DNA from: Jacaranda mimosifolia
Lineage: Eukaryota; Streptophyta; Magnoliopsida; Lamiales; Bignoniaceae
NCBI GenBank assembly: GCA_018894105.1
Contig: CM032131.1
Coordinates: 19,201,578-19,265,577 of the forward strand
Direction: 5' to 3'
DNA: 64,000 nucleotides
The notes beneath the pieces are model-generated. The model saw only the letters and a list, made by a program, of their open reading frames with translations. It did no database searches and had not been told where the DNA came from. How positions within the stretch are numbered: position 1 is the first letter of the stretch; each line of letters begins with the position of its first letter. The position numbers were made by a program, and so were the translations under genes. Positions 14,701 through 26,859 of this stretch are shown piece after piece.

Positions 14701-17700
14701 TCAGTAATGTGCATATATAACTTAATACAAGCAACATATCAACAAATGATATACACAGAAGATTATATTATTACTGGAAACACTTGCATAAAGCATAACA
14801 CCTCCAAAAGGAGCAAGCAAAAGCCTTTAAGCCAAATATGTGACCCACTCCAAAAACCCAATGTTCAATGTCATGATTCATGCAAAACACATCAGAAACA
14901 CACAGATCATAAGTAGGCATAACTATTTTAAACAGTAGAGCAAAAAAAACTGCAATATTTGCACGCCCTCAAAATCAGAGGTGAGATAGTATGTCCAATG
15001 GCCCAAATGTTTCGAAGTCCCAGACATTTGAAAAGGATTAGAACACACTTCAAAACACATCTTTTGGATATAAAACACTGCAATTATGCACATGCATACA
15101 TAAAGATACAGATACAGATACACACAGTAGAAAACAGAGTATGATTTGCACAAACTATACCTAGAATTGCTTGTACGAAAGAAAGTGAGCTAAAATTTTT
15201 AAAATTGAATTAATAGAAACTCATATTCTCACATATATGCACACAAGGCAACAACAGAATGATTGACGCTCTAAATCCACTTTCTTGGAACTGCCTGAAT
15301 GAATTAAGATCAATAGCAAACCATCTTTCACGAAAATAGCTCAGGTGGCCTGAAAATATGGCTAAACAAACATCCTGTCATGATCAACACAAAAGGAAGG
15401 CCATTGGCAGCAGAAAATAGCACTCAAAGCTTTTCTCGTTCAAACTGTGCATGCCCTGAATTAGTCCATATATCAGAATTGTCGAGTAGCTTTTCTTCTT
15501 TGCTTAATTTTTATATATAACAATGTAAAGAGCCATTTTTATTTAGACAGTTAGCCAAACTAAACATATTTAACCACTTTTTAATCTAAAGGGGTGTTTA
15601 GTAAGTTTGGGAAACATTTGGGCAGAAGAATCAAATAATTTTGAAACATGATTATTTGATAACTCACTTACAACCAGGAAAGAAATATGAAAGCAAATAT
15701 TTGACCAAAATACATTTAGTAAGAAATTGAGCAGGATTCTCAGAATTTGATACCTCTTACAGTTTCAATTGATTGTATGTCAAAAAAATTCATTTCTTGA
15801 ATTGATAACAAAACACGATTACATTCTATTTGGTTAATTTTGAATCAGTCGTTTCCTAATTGATTTCCTAAATAACCATAACAAAAAATCTAACACAAGC
15901 CCTTAATAGTGGCAATTCATACAGCATGTGCACAGATCACTTGAGACATCGGAAGAATTTATTTTTGCAGAAGTCCTTTCAGAAGCATTTGCTTAATTTG
16001 TTGAGACAGAATTCAATTTATAACTATCAAGCATTTTGTCTAAGGATATATTTTGAGATAGTATTAGCATTTCGTCTTAGGATATACTTTGAGATGGTAT
16101 CATATTCATCTTGAGATTATTGATAAAGGATGAAACTATAGTTGCCACATTTAACTATTTCCTACCCTTTTCCCTTCCCTCTATGAACCCAAAGATCGAA
16201 CAGGAATCTAAAGAGTGTAGTTGTAGATTCTGTTCCTTATCTTTAATTTGCTAAGCCAGGTGATTTTTGCTGTACAGCCCCCTATGTCTCCTTAGAAGGG
16301 ATGAAATCCATCCAACTCAAAATAGGAGAGTTTTTTAACATCTACAACACAGAGTCACAGACATTTCCCATCCCTACAAATAAATATACATCTTGAAAAT
16401 TTCTTTCCATTGGAACTAAATGTACATTTATTTCATAGTTTTCGAGCCTTTTTTTAAGATTTTAAAATGCATCTCATAATCCATGTAACACATAAAAAAT
16501 TTATGCATGAGCAATGACTTTCTTTTTCTAGTTTCTTCCTCTTTAGCGTTCTAAATCTCAACTGAGTCAACTCATTGGCATCCTAGTTCTAATCCTCATC
16601 ACCAAACAAGACAGAACCAAGCAATTATCAACAACTCGTGTGGCGCAATTCTCGTATCACACCAGGCATTGTGTCTTTATAGCACCCAATACTCTGGAAT
16701 GAATAACACTCATCTTGCTCTTTTACATTAATACGGTAACACATCTTCTGGAAGTAGATTAAATGTAGTTGTCAAAATCTCACTCAAGATGGAATTTAAA
16801 ATTATAGAGAAAATTTAAATTCCCAAGTGTTTGCGTTTTGCCCTCTATAGGTAAAACTTCATGTGCACAGTTTTAATTTTTCCATAGTCAATTGATAAGA
16901 AACATCAGCAACATACAGATATTCATAGATCAAACAAAGAAGGTTACTAAACATTAATTAGAGGAAGCTCACCTATTGACAGCAGAAATTGTCAGCAAAC
17001 CAGGAAAACTACCAGCCAAGCGCAACATATCCAATAGGAGACCAAGATATCTGTTTGCATCTGATACGAGTGTAGGTGTATCCAAAACAGGATGACCATC
17101 AATTATACATGAGACGTTAAATGCCTTTCTGGTCCTTGTCATAACTACAGAGAAAGCAGAATTGGATCCAAAGGATAAGAATTAGAATTCAAATTGCATC
17201 TCAAATAATAGGGCAATGAACTGCAAATAAAAGGTAAATTCATCACTTAATAGCATACACTTAATCTTATCAATCAAAATGGGAATACCTTCTGCTACGT
17301 GTATTTCAGAATCACATGAATCCAATGTAAACTGTAAAACATAGGTCTCCAGAAACTTTATGGCTAACAACTTTGGACCAACAGGACCAACCTACAATGC
17401 AGAGGCCAAGGAAAATTTCATGTCAGCCATGGATACAAAAATGATTCAACTTGAAAGGCAGGAAGCAAAGCACAATTCATTGTCCTCAAGGAGGATGTTC
17501 AACAAGAATACCCTGGTTACAGGGTCTTACAAAACACAGCAACTTTTATGTGCACACAATGTTAAATACAGGCACGCAAGCATGCACAAAGGGAATAAAC
17601 CTTAGGCATGCTCATTGAAGCTGCCATCTAAAAACAATTTCATATCTATTAACAGACTCTACATGTTAGAATACCAATAGTTTTAAAACCTTCCAAAATA

Positions 17701-20700
17701 TTTCGTTTCCTATGATCTAACCCACCCATAGTAACCTAAATACTCCTGTTTTTTGGCCTAGTTTGAACAAAGGTCTTTGCTTGATCAGGCCTAATGCTAT
17801 TTCTCAGACAGTGACTTGACAAGGCAAACACATTTTTGCTGATGTGCAAGGGGAAGTGGAAGAACCAAGTAGTTTCTACAACTTCTAATATATGTGAAGA
17901 GCAAGAAGTAAAATAAATTTATATATTGCATATATATGCAGCTAACTGTTTTTGTCAGAGAATTTCACTTAAGTCGAGTTTCTTTTAAGTCAAAGTGTCA
18001 GAGTTCTGGTTTAGCGATAAAAGGCCTGACAGATTTAATAGGTGTCTACCCTCCTGCACACCTTTGGCTTGAAAAAAGTTATGTAGCTTCTGTTGTTTCT
18101 TTCAAATCCCAAAACTGTACATAATAGACAAAGCCATGCAAAATAATGATGTTGGTTGTCAGCAAAGTTCGAGATTACGTGATAAGACAAGGCTCCTATC
18201 TAAAACTGGTATATAACTTCGCATATCAGCACAAATGTAGTACATAAGCTTTTTCCTTGCTAGTAAACACATCAAAGCTCCAGCCAAATTTTCTATTAGT
18301 TATAACATAACAGAAAATTTCTAGGATGGAGAACCAAATCAACTAAAATCCTGTTATCCTAATGCAAAATGGATGATATTGGTAAAGAAACACTATCAGC
18401 AAATTCCTGAAGTCAACAAATGAAGTCTCCGAGAACTGGGATAAAACTTTATTCTCTCCCATCAAATGTGCTTGATCATAAGTGGTGTCTGGAACTCAAG
18501 ATCTAAGAGTGACAAATAAAGTCTCCAACATCATTTAGTGTGGGATCAAACCTTATTCTCTTGTATGCACAATACATGGTGCCATGATCTAATTCAGGAA
18601 CTTGAGATACGACATGAAAGGATTAAGGAAAAGCCAATATGGAGGATCAGTTGGCAGAGCACCTTACCCCACCATAGGGACATTCTTAAAGATTCTACAT
18701 GAACTGAAGAGCCTACTTGGTTGAATACCTACTGGCAAGCTCCCACTTTCGATCATAGTAGTATTTTTTGAGCAAGGTCCAGAAAACGAACATAAAGGTT
18801 TTCACGTTAGGATTCTGATATTGATGACAACGGCCATATTGATAGCAGTGATAATTTGGCATAAATCAGCCCTCAGATTTTGAAATTGGCTTGTTATTGA
18901 TTTTCGTCCAAGGGAGGAATATTATAATTTCATAATCTAGAGAGCTCATTCGAAATCATATGTTTTGGAGTTAAAGAGTTTTAAGTTGTAGGATTACTTT
19001 ATATTTCCTTAAAATCTAAATTCTAGTTAGGTATGAGATATGTTGAGGCCTATGATACCTATATAATATGAGATATCAATAAAGACAGATTGAGTTTTCC
19101 CCAACTTATGGAAGCAATCTCGTACTTTATATTTCCTTAAAATCTAAATTCTAGTTAGGTAAGAGATATGTTGAGGCCTATGATACCTATATAATATGAG
19201 ATATCAATAAAGACAGATTGAGTTTTCCCCAACTTATGGAAGCAATCTCGTTAATCAGCAATACAACCCATCCAATCATGTGATGCCTGAGGATTCTTGG
19301 TTCTTTTCCCATCAATTTTTGCTCAATTATTAATTTGATCTAGATTGCCCCCCAGAAAACAAATACACAAAATCGACCAATTGTGGATTCTACACAAGAA
19401 ATAATCAATTTTTTTCACCAATTTACTGCTCACAAGCTCACAGCCAATGCACTCGTTCAAGATCTTCAAATTTATTCTCTTAGAAGCCTTCCTATAGTTA
19501 TTGATCATTAGCTGAGTAATATAAAATAAAGAATTCCACTTTATCCTCAATTGATGCACATCATGTTCTCCATGCATGTTACTCATTTATCAATCTACCC
19601 ATTCAACATCAGTTTCTTTAGATGCCCTTTCCAGATGACTCATGAAGAATGCCATGGTTCCTTGTTCAGAACCCCAAAATAGCCCCTTTCAAACTCAGCA
19701 ACAGGAAATTGAAAAGTGACTTAGACACATTCCAAGCTCAATATAAACAGGTGATGGACCTATAGAATGGCAAATTGATACAATAAAGATAAGGTGTCAA
19801 ACAAAGAGCTTATTTTCCTTCAGCTTTGTTCAAGAAGGTTTGGATAAACAACACAGGTACAAAAAGTGTTCAGTTTCAATTGTTCAATAAAAAAAAGGAG
19901 TGGTTCACCCACAAAAAGAGGAAAACCAGTGCATACAATATACAAGGGTTTGTGTCGTGGTTTCATCCTCTATGGTCCCATTCCTTTTTCAAGAAGAAAA
20001 TAGATCTCCTGATATGAAGCGGCACACTTACTTGAGCAGTGCCAGAGCGAGGGAATGGGTCAAGTAAACTGCCCTGCGTGGTTCCACTGGGCAAGTAGTT
20101 CCACGACCAACCAATAGAGTTAGAAATAAGAAGAAGAATTAATCGCCTCTTTCCTCGGCTTTTTCTGATCCTGAGGCACCTCTTTCAGTTGATTTATAAC
20201 CCACTTCAGAAAAGAATAGAAAAGAAAGAAGGTGAAGTGGGATTTTCTGACAGTAGTGTATTAGTACATAAAGGAAGAAAATAAACAAGATGCAAGGAAT
20301 GAAAGACAAAAGGGTCCCTCAATCTAGGTCAAGGGCTCTCCCATAGACCTGCCCATAGTTATCAAAGGCAGTCGCCTCACTCGCCTTAGGCTAGAGGCGA
20401 GGAGATGCGAAACCATGCCACCTCTTCCTCCCCGGGCCAAATGAGCACCATAAGGTGAGATGAGGCGACAGTCGCTTTAGTTCAATTAAAATAATAATAA
20501 TAAATGAACCTCCTATAAGGGACTTTGCTTTTTTGTAATAAATAACCCACAATTAAGGAGCACCCAAACCTTTTCCGACAACCAAGACATTCTCTCCAAC
20601 ACCTTGATTCCAGAAACCTTGAGTCCAGATTGTGTTCTCTCTTCTCTTCCATCTTTCTCTCTTCCCTTTATTCTCTCTTCCTTTTTTTCTCTATTCTCTT

Positions 20701-23700
20701 TTCGTTTCTCCTTTTTTTTTTTTTTTTTTTTAAATGTTCTTTTCTACAGAGAACACTTCTTATTTTTATGAATCTTTCTTTTTCAATTTGTTTAATATGC
20801 GAATACTAAACTAAATCTTAATCTTAATATATTTAATTAATTTATTGTTTTAATACTAAAAATGTCCTTTTTAAGAAAATCCATGATTTTTTAATATGTT
20901 AATATGCTAATCTATTCATACTTAATATATTTAACTTAATTTAATTTGTTGTACTATATATATTAATTTTTTTCTTAATTGCTAACTCATTCGCCTTTTG
21001 TCGCCCACCCATCGCCTCATGCCTTTAATAACTAGGGACTTGCCTCAACCTGACATGAGAGAGAAGGTCAACTTGACAAGCTCTTGCTGCGTTTTTGAGG
21101 GAGGAAAGCTGGGCAAGCAAAATAACCATTCTGGTGATGGATAGTGGAGCAAACTCAGGGGAAAGTGGACCTCAATCTTCCTCCACGGGAAGAAGTACAA
21201 GTCTGATAAGATGTCTCGCTTGAATGAATTAGTTGATTCTGGGAATGCTAGAAAAAGTCGAAGAAAAGGGTAATAAGAAGTGAAAAATGCAGGTTGTTTG
21301 TACATCTAAGCATATCTAGCTACATAGACTGAAGTAGAAGAAGTAATTAGCACCCTTAAGTTAATCCATGGATAATAGACCTCAATTTCCCAAGTTAATA
21401 ATCATTTTAATCAGGAAGAAATAGCACTTATTTTGCCAATGGTCAGCTCTACAAACATGAGAAAGCAGGACTAGCTTCAGTTGATGTAAGTTTTAGCTGA
21501 GCAATAAAATGCAAGTAGAAATTCTATTTAAGTTCTGAATATAACAGTTAAGGCTTCATCTATGGGGTTCAAAGATTTGAAGAAAGCGGGAGTCAATTGA
21601 CACAAGCCACCCCCCACCCCCCAAGCCAACAAAAACTAAGAGAGGGAGGGAGGGAGATCCCATTGGATAAGGATTGGACACAGAGGCTCAAGGCGTAAAG
21701 GTAGCCCTGGGCCTAGGCCAAGGCACACGCCTTGCCAAAGTGAAGTGCACATTGCGTCCTTCTCATTATATGTCAACAACATCAGGACATTTTTCTACAA
21801 GCATAACACAAGAAATTACAGTATAGTAAATTTCAACAATTTAGGCAAATTTCAGCAATTTCAGCCCAAAAAGAAAAACCAAGAGAGTGGAAAAATCCCA
21901 AAAACAGCAATTATGGGGAAAAAAGAGAACTGATGACCTGGGGCTCGGAGCAAAGAAGCAAAGAAAAGGATCAAAGAATAAAGAGAAGAAGAGGAACTGC
22001 GAGGAAAAGAAGAGGACGAAGATGTAAGCTGAAGAGGGACTCAGAAGTCAGAAAGAACAAGGGTATTTTAGTACCAGTGACCATCTGCAGAGCAGAGGCG
22101 TCAGAAACCAGTGCGCCATTTACAAATATGGTTCAGTAGTTTTCCAAGTTAATTAATTAAATCATGGATGTGTATTTGTAGTCCAAGGTTTTGGGAAGTT
22201 GCCCTACGAATAATATATAGCTATTTTCTAGGTGCTATAGCTCATTTGATCATGTGCAAAGAACTAAACATACCACACCTCTTTATGGTGGTAAAAGATT
22301 TACTAAACAACAAAGCTAGTTGTTATTCAACATCCCATCTACCATCATACCGCTTTAAATGTGTTTGTTTCCAGCAGAAATTTGAAAGTGCAAGCGCAGA
22401 TCTAATAAAATAGCAATTATGTGACTAAATAAAAGGCCACTGCTTAGAAGATTTTGGCAAATAGGTATGGAGCCACAAAAATTCAGAAGACTATCCCCAA
22501 ATGTAAATTTCAATACACTGAGGTGAAACTGTAAGTATATGGATAATGAGCTTTTAGTATTCTTTTTGGTTAGCTCGTTCATGAGAAGAACCTTGGTGGT
22601 TTCCTGCATTTTCTTGTGACACAAGTCTTAAGCTTATTAATACGGCACCCAAATAATCTACTAGGTTATCGTGATAAGGGTGGTCATGACTCATGATAAC
22701 AGTCATATTGAAACTTGGGCTCTAAGTTCTTCTTAGTCTTCAATAATAATTACATCAAGACTTATACCTGTGCATCATGTAATATGTGATCTGCAGTAGG
22801 TACAGAGAACGAGACAAATTTGTCATGTGGTTTCCCCCAGTTTGAGCTTATTTCTCATCGTACCTACTTCAGCCCATTTTTGCACCTGCATTTCGAAATC
22901 TCAGCAACAGAGCCAATAATTCAAAAACTTGCAATGTGGCATCTCTTTGTTTAAGATAGTTTGTCCTTTCTATTTCTTCTTCATCCTATTTGCAGGCCCG
23001 TATCTCAACTCTGCTATTGCTCCGTCCTTTATCTGCTATTCACTGACGGTATAAATATGCTAGTCTCTTGATGCGACACTTTCTTTATTAACAAAGTTGC
23101 AATAAAAACCTTCTAGAATCCATCTATTATCCAGCCTCACTATTTTTCAAATAATCCACCCACAAAATTGCAGCCAACTAGGCTGAGCCATTGTTATGAA
23201 TGAGCATTATTGTCTATCTCTTAATTAGTTGTGTTAAAACAAACAGGTTCTTAGACTCTTTGGCTGGTTGATGTAAAGATATATCTAGATATATACATAT
23301 ATTTTCCTTCTAATTACAACCAAAGAAAGTTATATCACTTCTCTCTCAAATTTGCCTCTACCTCATGAGGAAAAAATATAAAATAAATTTCTGGCTCATC
23401 CGCTGCAGGTATTCATCCGAAAGAGGCAAGTAAAGGTTCTTTTAAAGTATATGAGAAATATGTGTCAATAACTTTAGGAGAAAAGGTCCTAAAATACAGC
23501 AGATGGGAAAAAATGCAATTTAACAACACTTATTAAATGATAACCTAATTATCTTCACTAATTACCAGATTTATATGCATCCCAAAAAAATGCGCTATTA
23601 GCGACATTAATTACATGAGATGAGGATAAGAGAGCCTCCTGTGTCCAATAAATGAAAGCGAGTTCCAAAAGAACACTCCAATTTGCACAAAATTAACTGT

Positions 23701-26095
23701 AATACTCACGAACAAAATTTAGCTAAAAATAATAAGCTTTGTTATCACACAAAATTCTACTGAAGACATGGAAAAGGCCCAAAGAATGTGACAAATAAAA
23801 ATGACACATATATCTAATAAAAGGAAAATTGTATTGATTTCAATCAATTAGCTATATTTGGATCAGCAACTTGTACATACCTCAAAGATAACTCCCAAAA
23901 CAGCATCCCTGAATTTTATCATCTCTGTCCACAGCTCTTCAAGCCACCTCTCAACTATACCACGCCGTTGAAACTATAATTTTTAAAAATACTGATTTAA
24001 AGTTTCATGTTTATACACAAATGACAGAACCAAGAAATTGACAACATGACGGAGATACCAGACAAGAAAGATGAGGATTGTTCCACTTTGATATATGGAT
24101 GACAATGCATGCTATACGAATTAAGGAATTGACAAGGTCACCTATTAAGTAGATATTGGCTACTACCAACGATCATACATCAATAATCTCAGCTACTGAC
24201 AAAAGGATAGAATAAGGGAATCCGTGAAATCCGTTCTAGGGGAAGCTTTTGTAGTTTTGTTGTTGTTCTAATTTGATACATGCATGTATATCTCAGCAAC
24301 TCACAAAGTCATTGATATATCTTAATATTGTATACTGTAAAAAATGCTTTTTATCTTTGTTATTGACAAAAAGGAATACAAGATTCCATGAATTTCAATG
24401 CTAGTGGAAAGTTTCATTGTTTAAGACAGCACTTTCAGCCTAACATTGCTACTGATAAAACAGATTATTAGTACTAAAACAACAACAACAGAACAAAGCA
24501 TGAGAAACAAATGCATGTTCTAGAAAGTAATGAAATATGTCACATGTATTTATTTTAAGTTTTAGAAGGCGATGGACATATAGATGCACAGGCACACATG
24601 GACACGCATTGAGTAAGTAGGAGAGAAGAGACACCTGGGATGCTAATTCTTCCAACACACTACAAAAAAGTTTTGTGCCAGTGACAATAGATTGCTTTGC
24701 GACTGTGGGATTATTATCTTTCAAGAATGTCAACAAGACAGGTAATAATAGGGACAGATGCTCTATTGTTTTGGCCCCTATTTCATCAATCAACCTGCCA
24801 ACCAAACTCAACATAATAAGAACTGATGAAATACCCTAGTGATAATTACTGATGTTAATATCTTTACCAATCGTTGAATAGTTGCTAACAGCAGTATGTA
24901 AAATATCTCCTCAGAGAGCAGGCAAGAGAAAAGATAATATTGTTGCACAAAAAAAAACTCATAAAAGGCTTGTCTAACACTTCATACAACCTAGCTTAGC
25001 AACACTGTATCCTGTAAGAAAGTAAAATCTGGAAAAAGCAAGACAGGACGTTTGCTATAATTTTGCTTAGAAACAATTTTTCTCAATCATCAATGTCAAG
25101 TTGCTATTAAGAACTACTAACTGGCTCAAGAAATATAGCCCCAGTAATATATGCTCTTTCTGAACAGTCTGTCAAGTCTAAACATATGTGAAATGAATTA
25201 CAGTAGCAAAATGGCAAATAATAAATATAACTTTCCGAAGTTGGAATACTAATTGCTAACTGACCAGGCTCAAAGTGACCTTGGGAGGGTGACATTATTA
25301 GATGATCATTTTTGTTTTTCATTTAAAAACTTTTCAATGCATGTAATTTGTGATTTAAATAATCCCATTCACTCGCTACTAGTGCTAAAACTTTGTGTTA
25401 AGTTCTGCAAATTTGTATAAGTCTACAAGTTCTCACTGAATAGTATGTCAGCTTACATGAATTGAACTATAATAACAAATTCACAAATCAAAGCAAAAGA
25501 ACATAACTTTCCAGGATTGGAACACTGCTTTGCTGGACTCAAATGTACAAGCCCACAAATTCTCTCTGAACAGTATGCAGACGTATGTGAATTGAATTAT
25601 AACACCGAGATGGCAAATCAAAGCAATAATAAATATAACTTCCGAGGGCTCGAATACCGCTTTGCTAGTGACCAGACTCAAACTGTCCTTGGTGTGTTAG
25701 CCGGTCCTTTCCCCTTTTTTATTTTTTTTTTTTTGTGTGTGTGTGTGTGTGTGTGTTGTTGGGGAATCCTTTCCGAGCATGTATTTTGTTATTTAGAAAA
25801 AAAAAACCTTTCAGTTGCAACTAATACCCAACCTTAAGTTAATGGGCTCAAATTTGTTTAAGTCTATAGTTCCCTTTACTACTTCCTCATTGTTCATGGT
25901 GCAGTTTGAAAACGACTCCTACAAGCATTCTTAACTAACATATATTTCTTTTTCTAATTTTTCTCATTTTTCCCCACAAGTGTTTGTTGTGCATGTAAGG
26001 AAATGGAGCGATAGAGTCTCCTTGAATTGATAACCAACAATCAATATCTCATGATAACTCAAAGAAGCCACAGATTTTTTTTTGTTTTTTTTTTT

Positions 26096-26126
<31 letters not shown>

Positions 26127-26651
26127 GATGGAGGATATCGGCCATTCAACCCAAAATCTTCAAATTTAAGACAAAGCATTAGGGTCCCTTGATAGCCCAT
26201 GAATCTGCTTGAATAACGAATATTTATCAAACAATGAATCCAAAAAATAGTAAAAAGAAAATGCAGTAGCCAATAGAAGTTAATAATAGAAGACCTCAGT
26301 GCATTAAGCAAAAGAAAGCGAGCGCCAAAATCAGTAGAATATGACCATGAGCATTGAATTTTCTCACCCTTGAACATGAAAAATAAGCATAGGAATGCAA
26401 AATTTGAGAAAAAGAACTCTTTTCTTGGGATCATTAACTTACTCGAGGAGGTACTTTCTAACGAGGGTTTCCGGGGAAGAATGGAGGTCAACTAAATAAG
26501 GAAAAAGCTCCGCCGCATCGGACGGCGGGACAGATAACAAGATGTCTTTAGCCTGCTTCAAAGACGATAACTTTACGGCTAAATCTTCATGGTTGTTGGC
26601 TGCTGCCAGCAGAGGGAGAGCCTCCTCCATCGCCGGAAGCGCGCCAGCCAT
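1479..26651 (-). CDS. ESP4: Symplekin/Pta1-like mRNA 3'-end processing scaffold, 14 exons, 3' part outside window
   Basis: Symplekin is the nuclear scaffold that joins CPSF, CstF and the Ssu72 phosphatase in pre-mRNA cleavage and polyadenylation. Exons read on the minus strand, each with GT-AG borders: 26651-26443, 24794-24635, 23973-23881, 17391-17289, 17144-16973, 9681-9507, 8715-8587, 8479-7892, 7791-7171, 5774-5709, 3786-3682, 3611-3375, 1813-1766, 1625-1479. They sum to 2853 nt, 951 codons, with phases matching at every junction. Residues about 1-350 form the HEAT-type N-terminal domain; landmarks are [35 protein letters not shown] and [12 protein letters not shown]. Residues 348-750 are a Ser/Pro/acidic linker with DPRRLDPRR repeats. 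Residues 773-951 resume helical repeats with [18 protein letters not shown]. Plant homologues have about 1,300-1,500 residues, so roughly a third, including the C-terminal domain, is missing from view. There is no internal stop or frameshift. Assignment is from remembered family similarity. Confidence 0.93.
1814..3374 (-). other. Symplekin intron 12
   Basis: Intron of 1,561 bp between exons ending ..DIALR and beginning CSVHLKDD. It holds no exon that would fit the protein: the flanking residues are contiguous in related symplekins. No repeat or transposon was recognised. Confidence 0.6.
5660..5677. repeat. 18-bp perfect palindrome beside the donor
   Basis: CACAGGGTGCACCCTGTG is a perfect dyad with no spacer. 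It sits two bases from the GA microsatellite and 32 bp inside symplekin intron 10. It could fold as a hairpin in the pre-mRNA. Confidence 0.85.
5680..5707. repeat. (GA)14 microsatellite forming a splice donor
   Basis: Fourteen uninterrupted GA units on the plus strand. Read on the minus strand they are (TC)n and begin at the T of the GT donor of symplekin exon 10 (exon ends 5709), so the intron starts GTCTCTCTCT. Confidence 0.95.
5775..7170 (-). other. Symplekin intron 9
   Basis: Intron of 1,396 bp between ..MVARLFAQ and IDVDDVVG. It is AT-rich with short poly-A tracts (6241-6252 and 6847-6855). No exon, repeat family or transposon end was recognised. Confidence 0.6.
7171..8479 (-). CDS. ESP4: Symplekin exons 8 and 9, disordered linker with DPRR repeats
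   Basis: Two large exons (8479-7892 and 7791-7171), separated by a 100-bp intron, encode residues 348-750. The first half carries a short helical patch ([20 protein letters not shown] followed by a [15 protein letters not shown] segment). The second is rich in Ser, Pro, Asp and Glu and is probably unstructured. Three DPRR units are split by the intron: exon 8 ends KRDPRR and exon 9 begins [10 protein letters not shown]. This motif is also present in the plant homologues I know, which supports both splice sites. Confidence 0.88.
8716..9506 (-). other. Symplekin intron 6
   Basis: Intron of 791 bp between ..CTDSGIAE and SRERLLKAL. Nothing recognisable was seen in it. Confidence 0.6.
9682..16972 (-). 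other. Symplekin intron 5, 7.3 kb, no recognised content
   Basis: The largest intron, splitting a serine codon between ..LTISAVN and LAAIARKRP. Composition is uniformly AT-rich. A 120-codon open frame on the plus strand at 9955-10317 has no domain or motif I know and lies in an intron, so I treat it as chance. No terminal inverted repeats, LTRs or tandem arrays were recognised, although an intron this size usually holds decayed insertions. Confidence 0.5.
18810..19251 (+). mobile_element. Possible LTR retrotransposon 3' remnant
   Basis: A purine-rich tract, AAGGGAGGAATATTATAA near 18911, is followed by sequence ending with a recent duplication and GATTGAGTTTTCCCC. This looks like a polypurine tract followed by a 3' LTR that was partly duplicated. 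No coding domain or target duplication supports it, so the call is weak. Confidence 0.3.
18996..19251. repeat. 128-bp exact tandem duplication
   Basis: Two head-to-tail copies of 128 bp (18996-19123 and 19124-19251) starting ACTTTATATTTCC and ending GAAGCAATCTCGT. They differ at one base (GGTATGAG against GGTAAGAG), so the duplication is recent. Confidence 0.95.
20010..21305. other. Possible organelle-derived insert split by the hAT MITE
   Basis: Both flanks of the MITE (20010-20345 and 21045-21300) have balanced base composition and a word texture (CACTGGGCAAGTAG, TCCACGGGAAGAAG) unlike the surrounding AT-rich intron and reminiscent of plant mitochondrial DNA. No organellar gene was recognised. 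This is texture only. Confidence 0.2.
20354..21036. mobile_element. hAT-type MITE, 683 bp, in symplekin intron 3
   Basis: Terminal inverted repeats CATAGTTATCAAAGGC (left) and CCTAGTTATTAAAGGC (right end, reverse complement). They are flanked by an 8-bp target duplication with one mismatch: GACCTGCC at 20346-20353 and GACTTGCC at 21037-21044. Eight-base duplications are the hallmark of hAT elements. Subterminal regions repeat CGCCT/AGGCG words on both sides, the usual transposase-binding layout. There is no coding capacity, so it is non-autonomous. A T tract lies in the middle (20712-20730). Confidence 0.8.
25735..25756. repeat. (GT)11 microsatellite
   Basis: Eleven GT units preceded by a T-rich tract, inside symplekin intron 1. 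Confidence 0.95.
26085..26127. repeat. T21-G22 homopolymer junction
   Basis: Twenty-one T followed directly by twenty-two G. On the transcribed symplekin strand this is C22-A21, inside intron 1. G runs of this length can form quadruplexes on the plus strand, and the exact lengths are prone to sequencing error. Confidence 0.9.
26443..26651 (-). CDS. ESP4: Symplekin exon 1 with the start codon
   Basis: This exon encodes residues 1-69 plus two bases of codon 70, starting [21 protein letters not shown] chose the ATG at 26651 because the family-like sequence begins there. An in-frame ATG further upstream at 26690 would add 13 unconserved residues. The exon ends in ..LLE with donor GTAAGT at 26442-26437, and the split codon is completed at 24794. 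A second in-frame methionine at residue 8 is a possible alternative start. Confidence 0.88.
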
Positions 26652-26859
26652 GCGACGAATAAAGAGTACGGGGGTTGAGTAGCAATTCAATCACACAGGT
26701 TAAAATTGGGGCGTAGGTATAGAGGTCGAGATTTGTTTGAAAGGAGTGCCTTCTAGGGTTTTGAGGTGGGGAGGAAACTGGCTTCGGACGTGATTGTAGA
26801 AAGAAGAATGAGAACAGAAATGGCAGATGCTGTTTGGATGTATTTTCATTTATTTTCTT
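26652..26859 (-). promoter_or_regulatory. Symplekin 5' leader and proximal promoter, cut short by a transposon
   Basis: Only 208 bp separate the start codon from the left end of the Mutator-like element at 26860. The minus strand carries AAACCCTAG (26761-26753), a telo-box-type motif common near starts of plant housekeeping genes, about 100 bp before the ATG. No clear TATA box is seen. All remaining promoter sequence is therefore either in this short stretch or inside the transposon. Confidence 0.5.

Larger units (their letters stand above)
17392..23880 (-). other. Symplekin intron 3, 6.5 kb, with several insertions
   Basis: Intron between ..AVLGVIFE and VGPVGPKLL. It contains an LTR-like segment with a 128-bp duplication (about 18810-19251), a hAT MITE (20354-21036) in a stretch of more balanced composition, and near 21660-21750 a GC-rich run with GGCCTAGGCC and AAGGCACACGCCTT dyads that resembles degenerate hAT MITE ends. 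The rest is unremarkable AT-rich sequence. Confidence 0.55.
24795..26442 (-). other. Symplekin intron 1 with simple repeats and a diverged repeat family
   Basis: Intron of 1,648 bp. About 25140-25690 holds three diverged direct copies of a ~125-bp unit (anchors CTTTCTGAACAGT at 25156, CTCACTGAATAGT at 25431, CTCTCTGAACAGT at 25562). A GT microsatellite and a T/G homopolymer pair follow. No coding exon is expected, because exon 1 and exon 2 encode adjacent residues. Confidence 0.6.

Noticed and set aside
18910..19000. Clean LTR start after a polypurine tract
   Set aside because: The required TG start is missing and no matching LTR or target duplication exists; kept only as a weak feature.
25964..26491. 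175-codon minus-strand open frame next to symplekin exon 1
   Set aside because: It runs through intron 1 and the C22-A21 homopolymer (giving Pro/Lys runs), overlaps exon 1 in another frame and has no motif.
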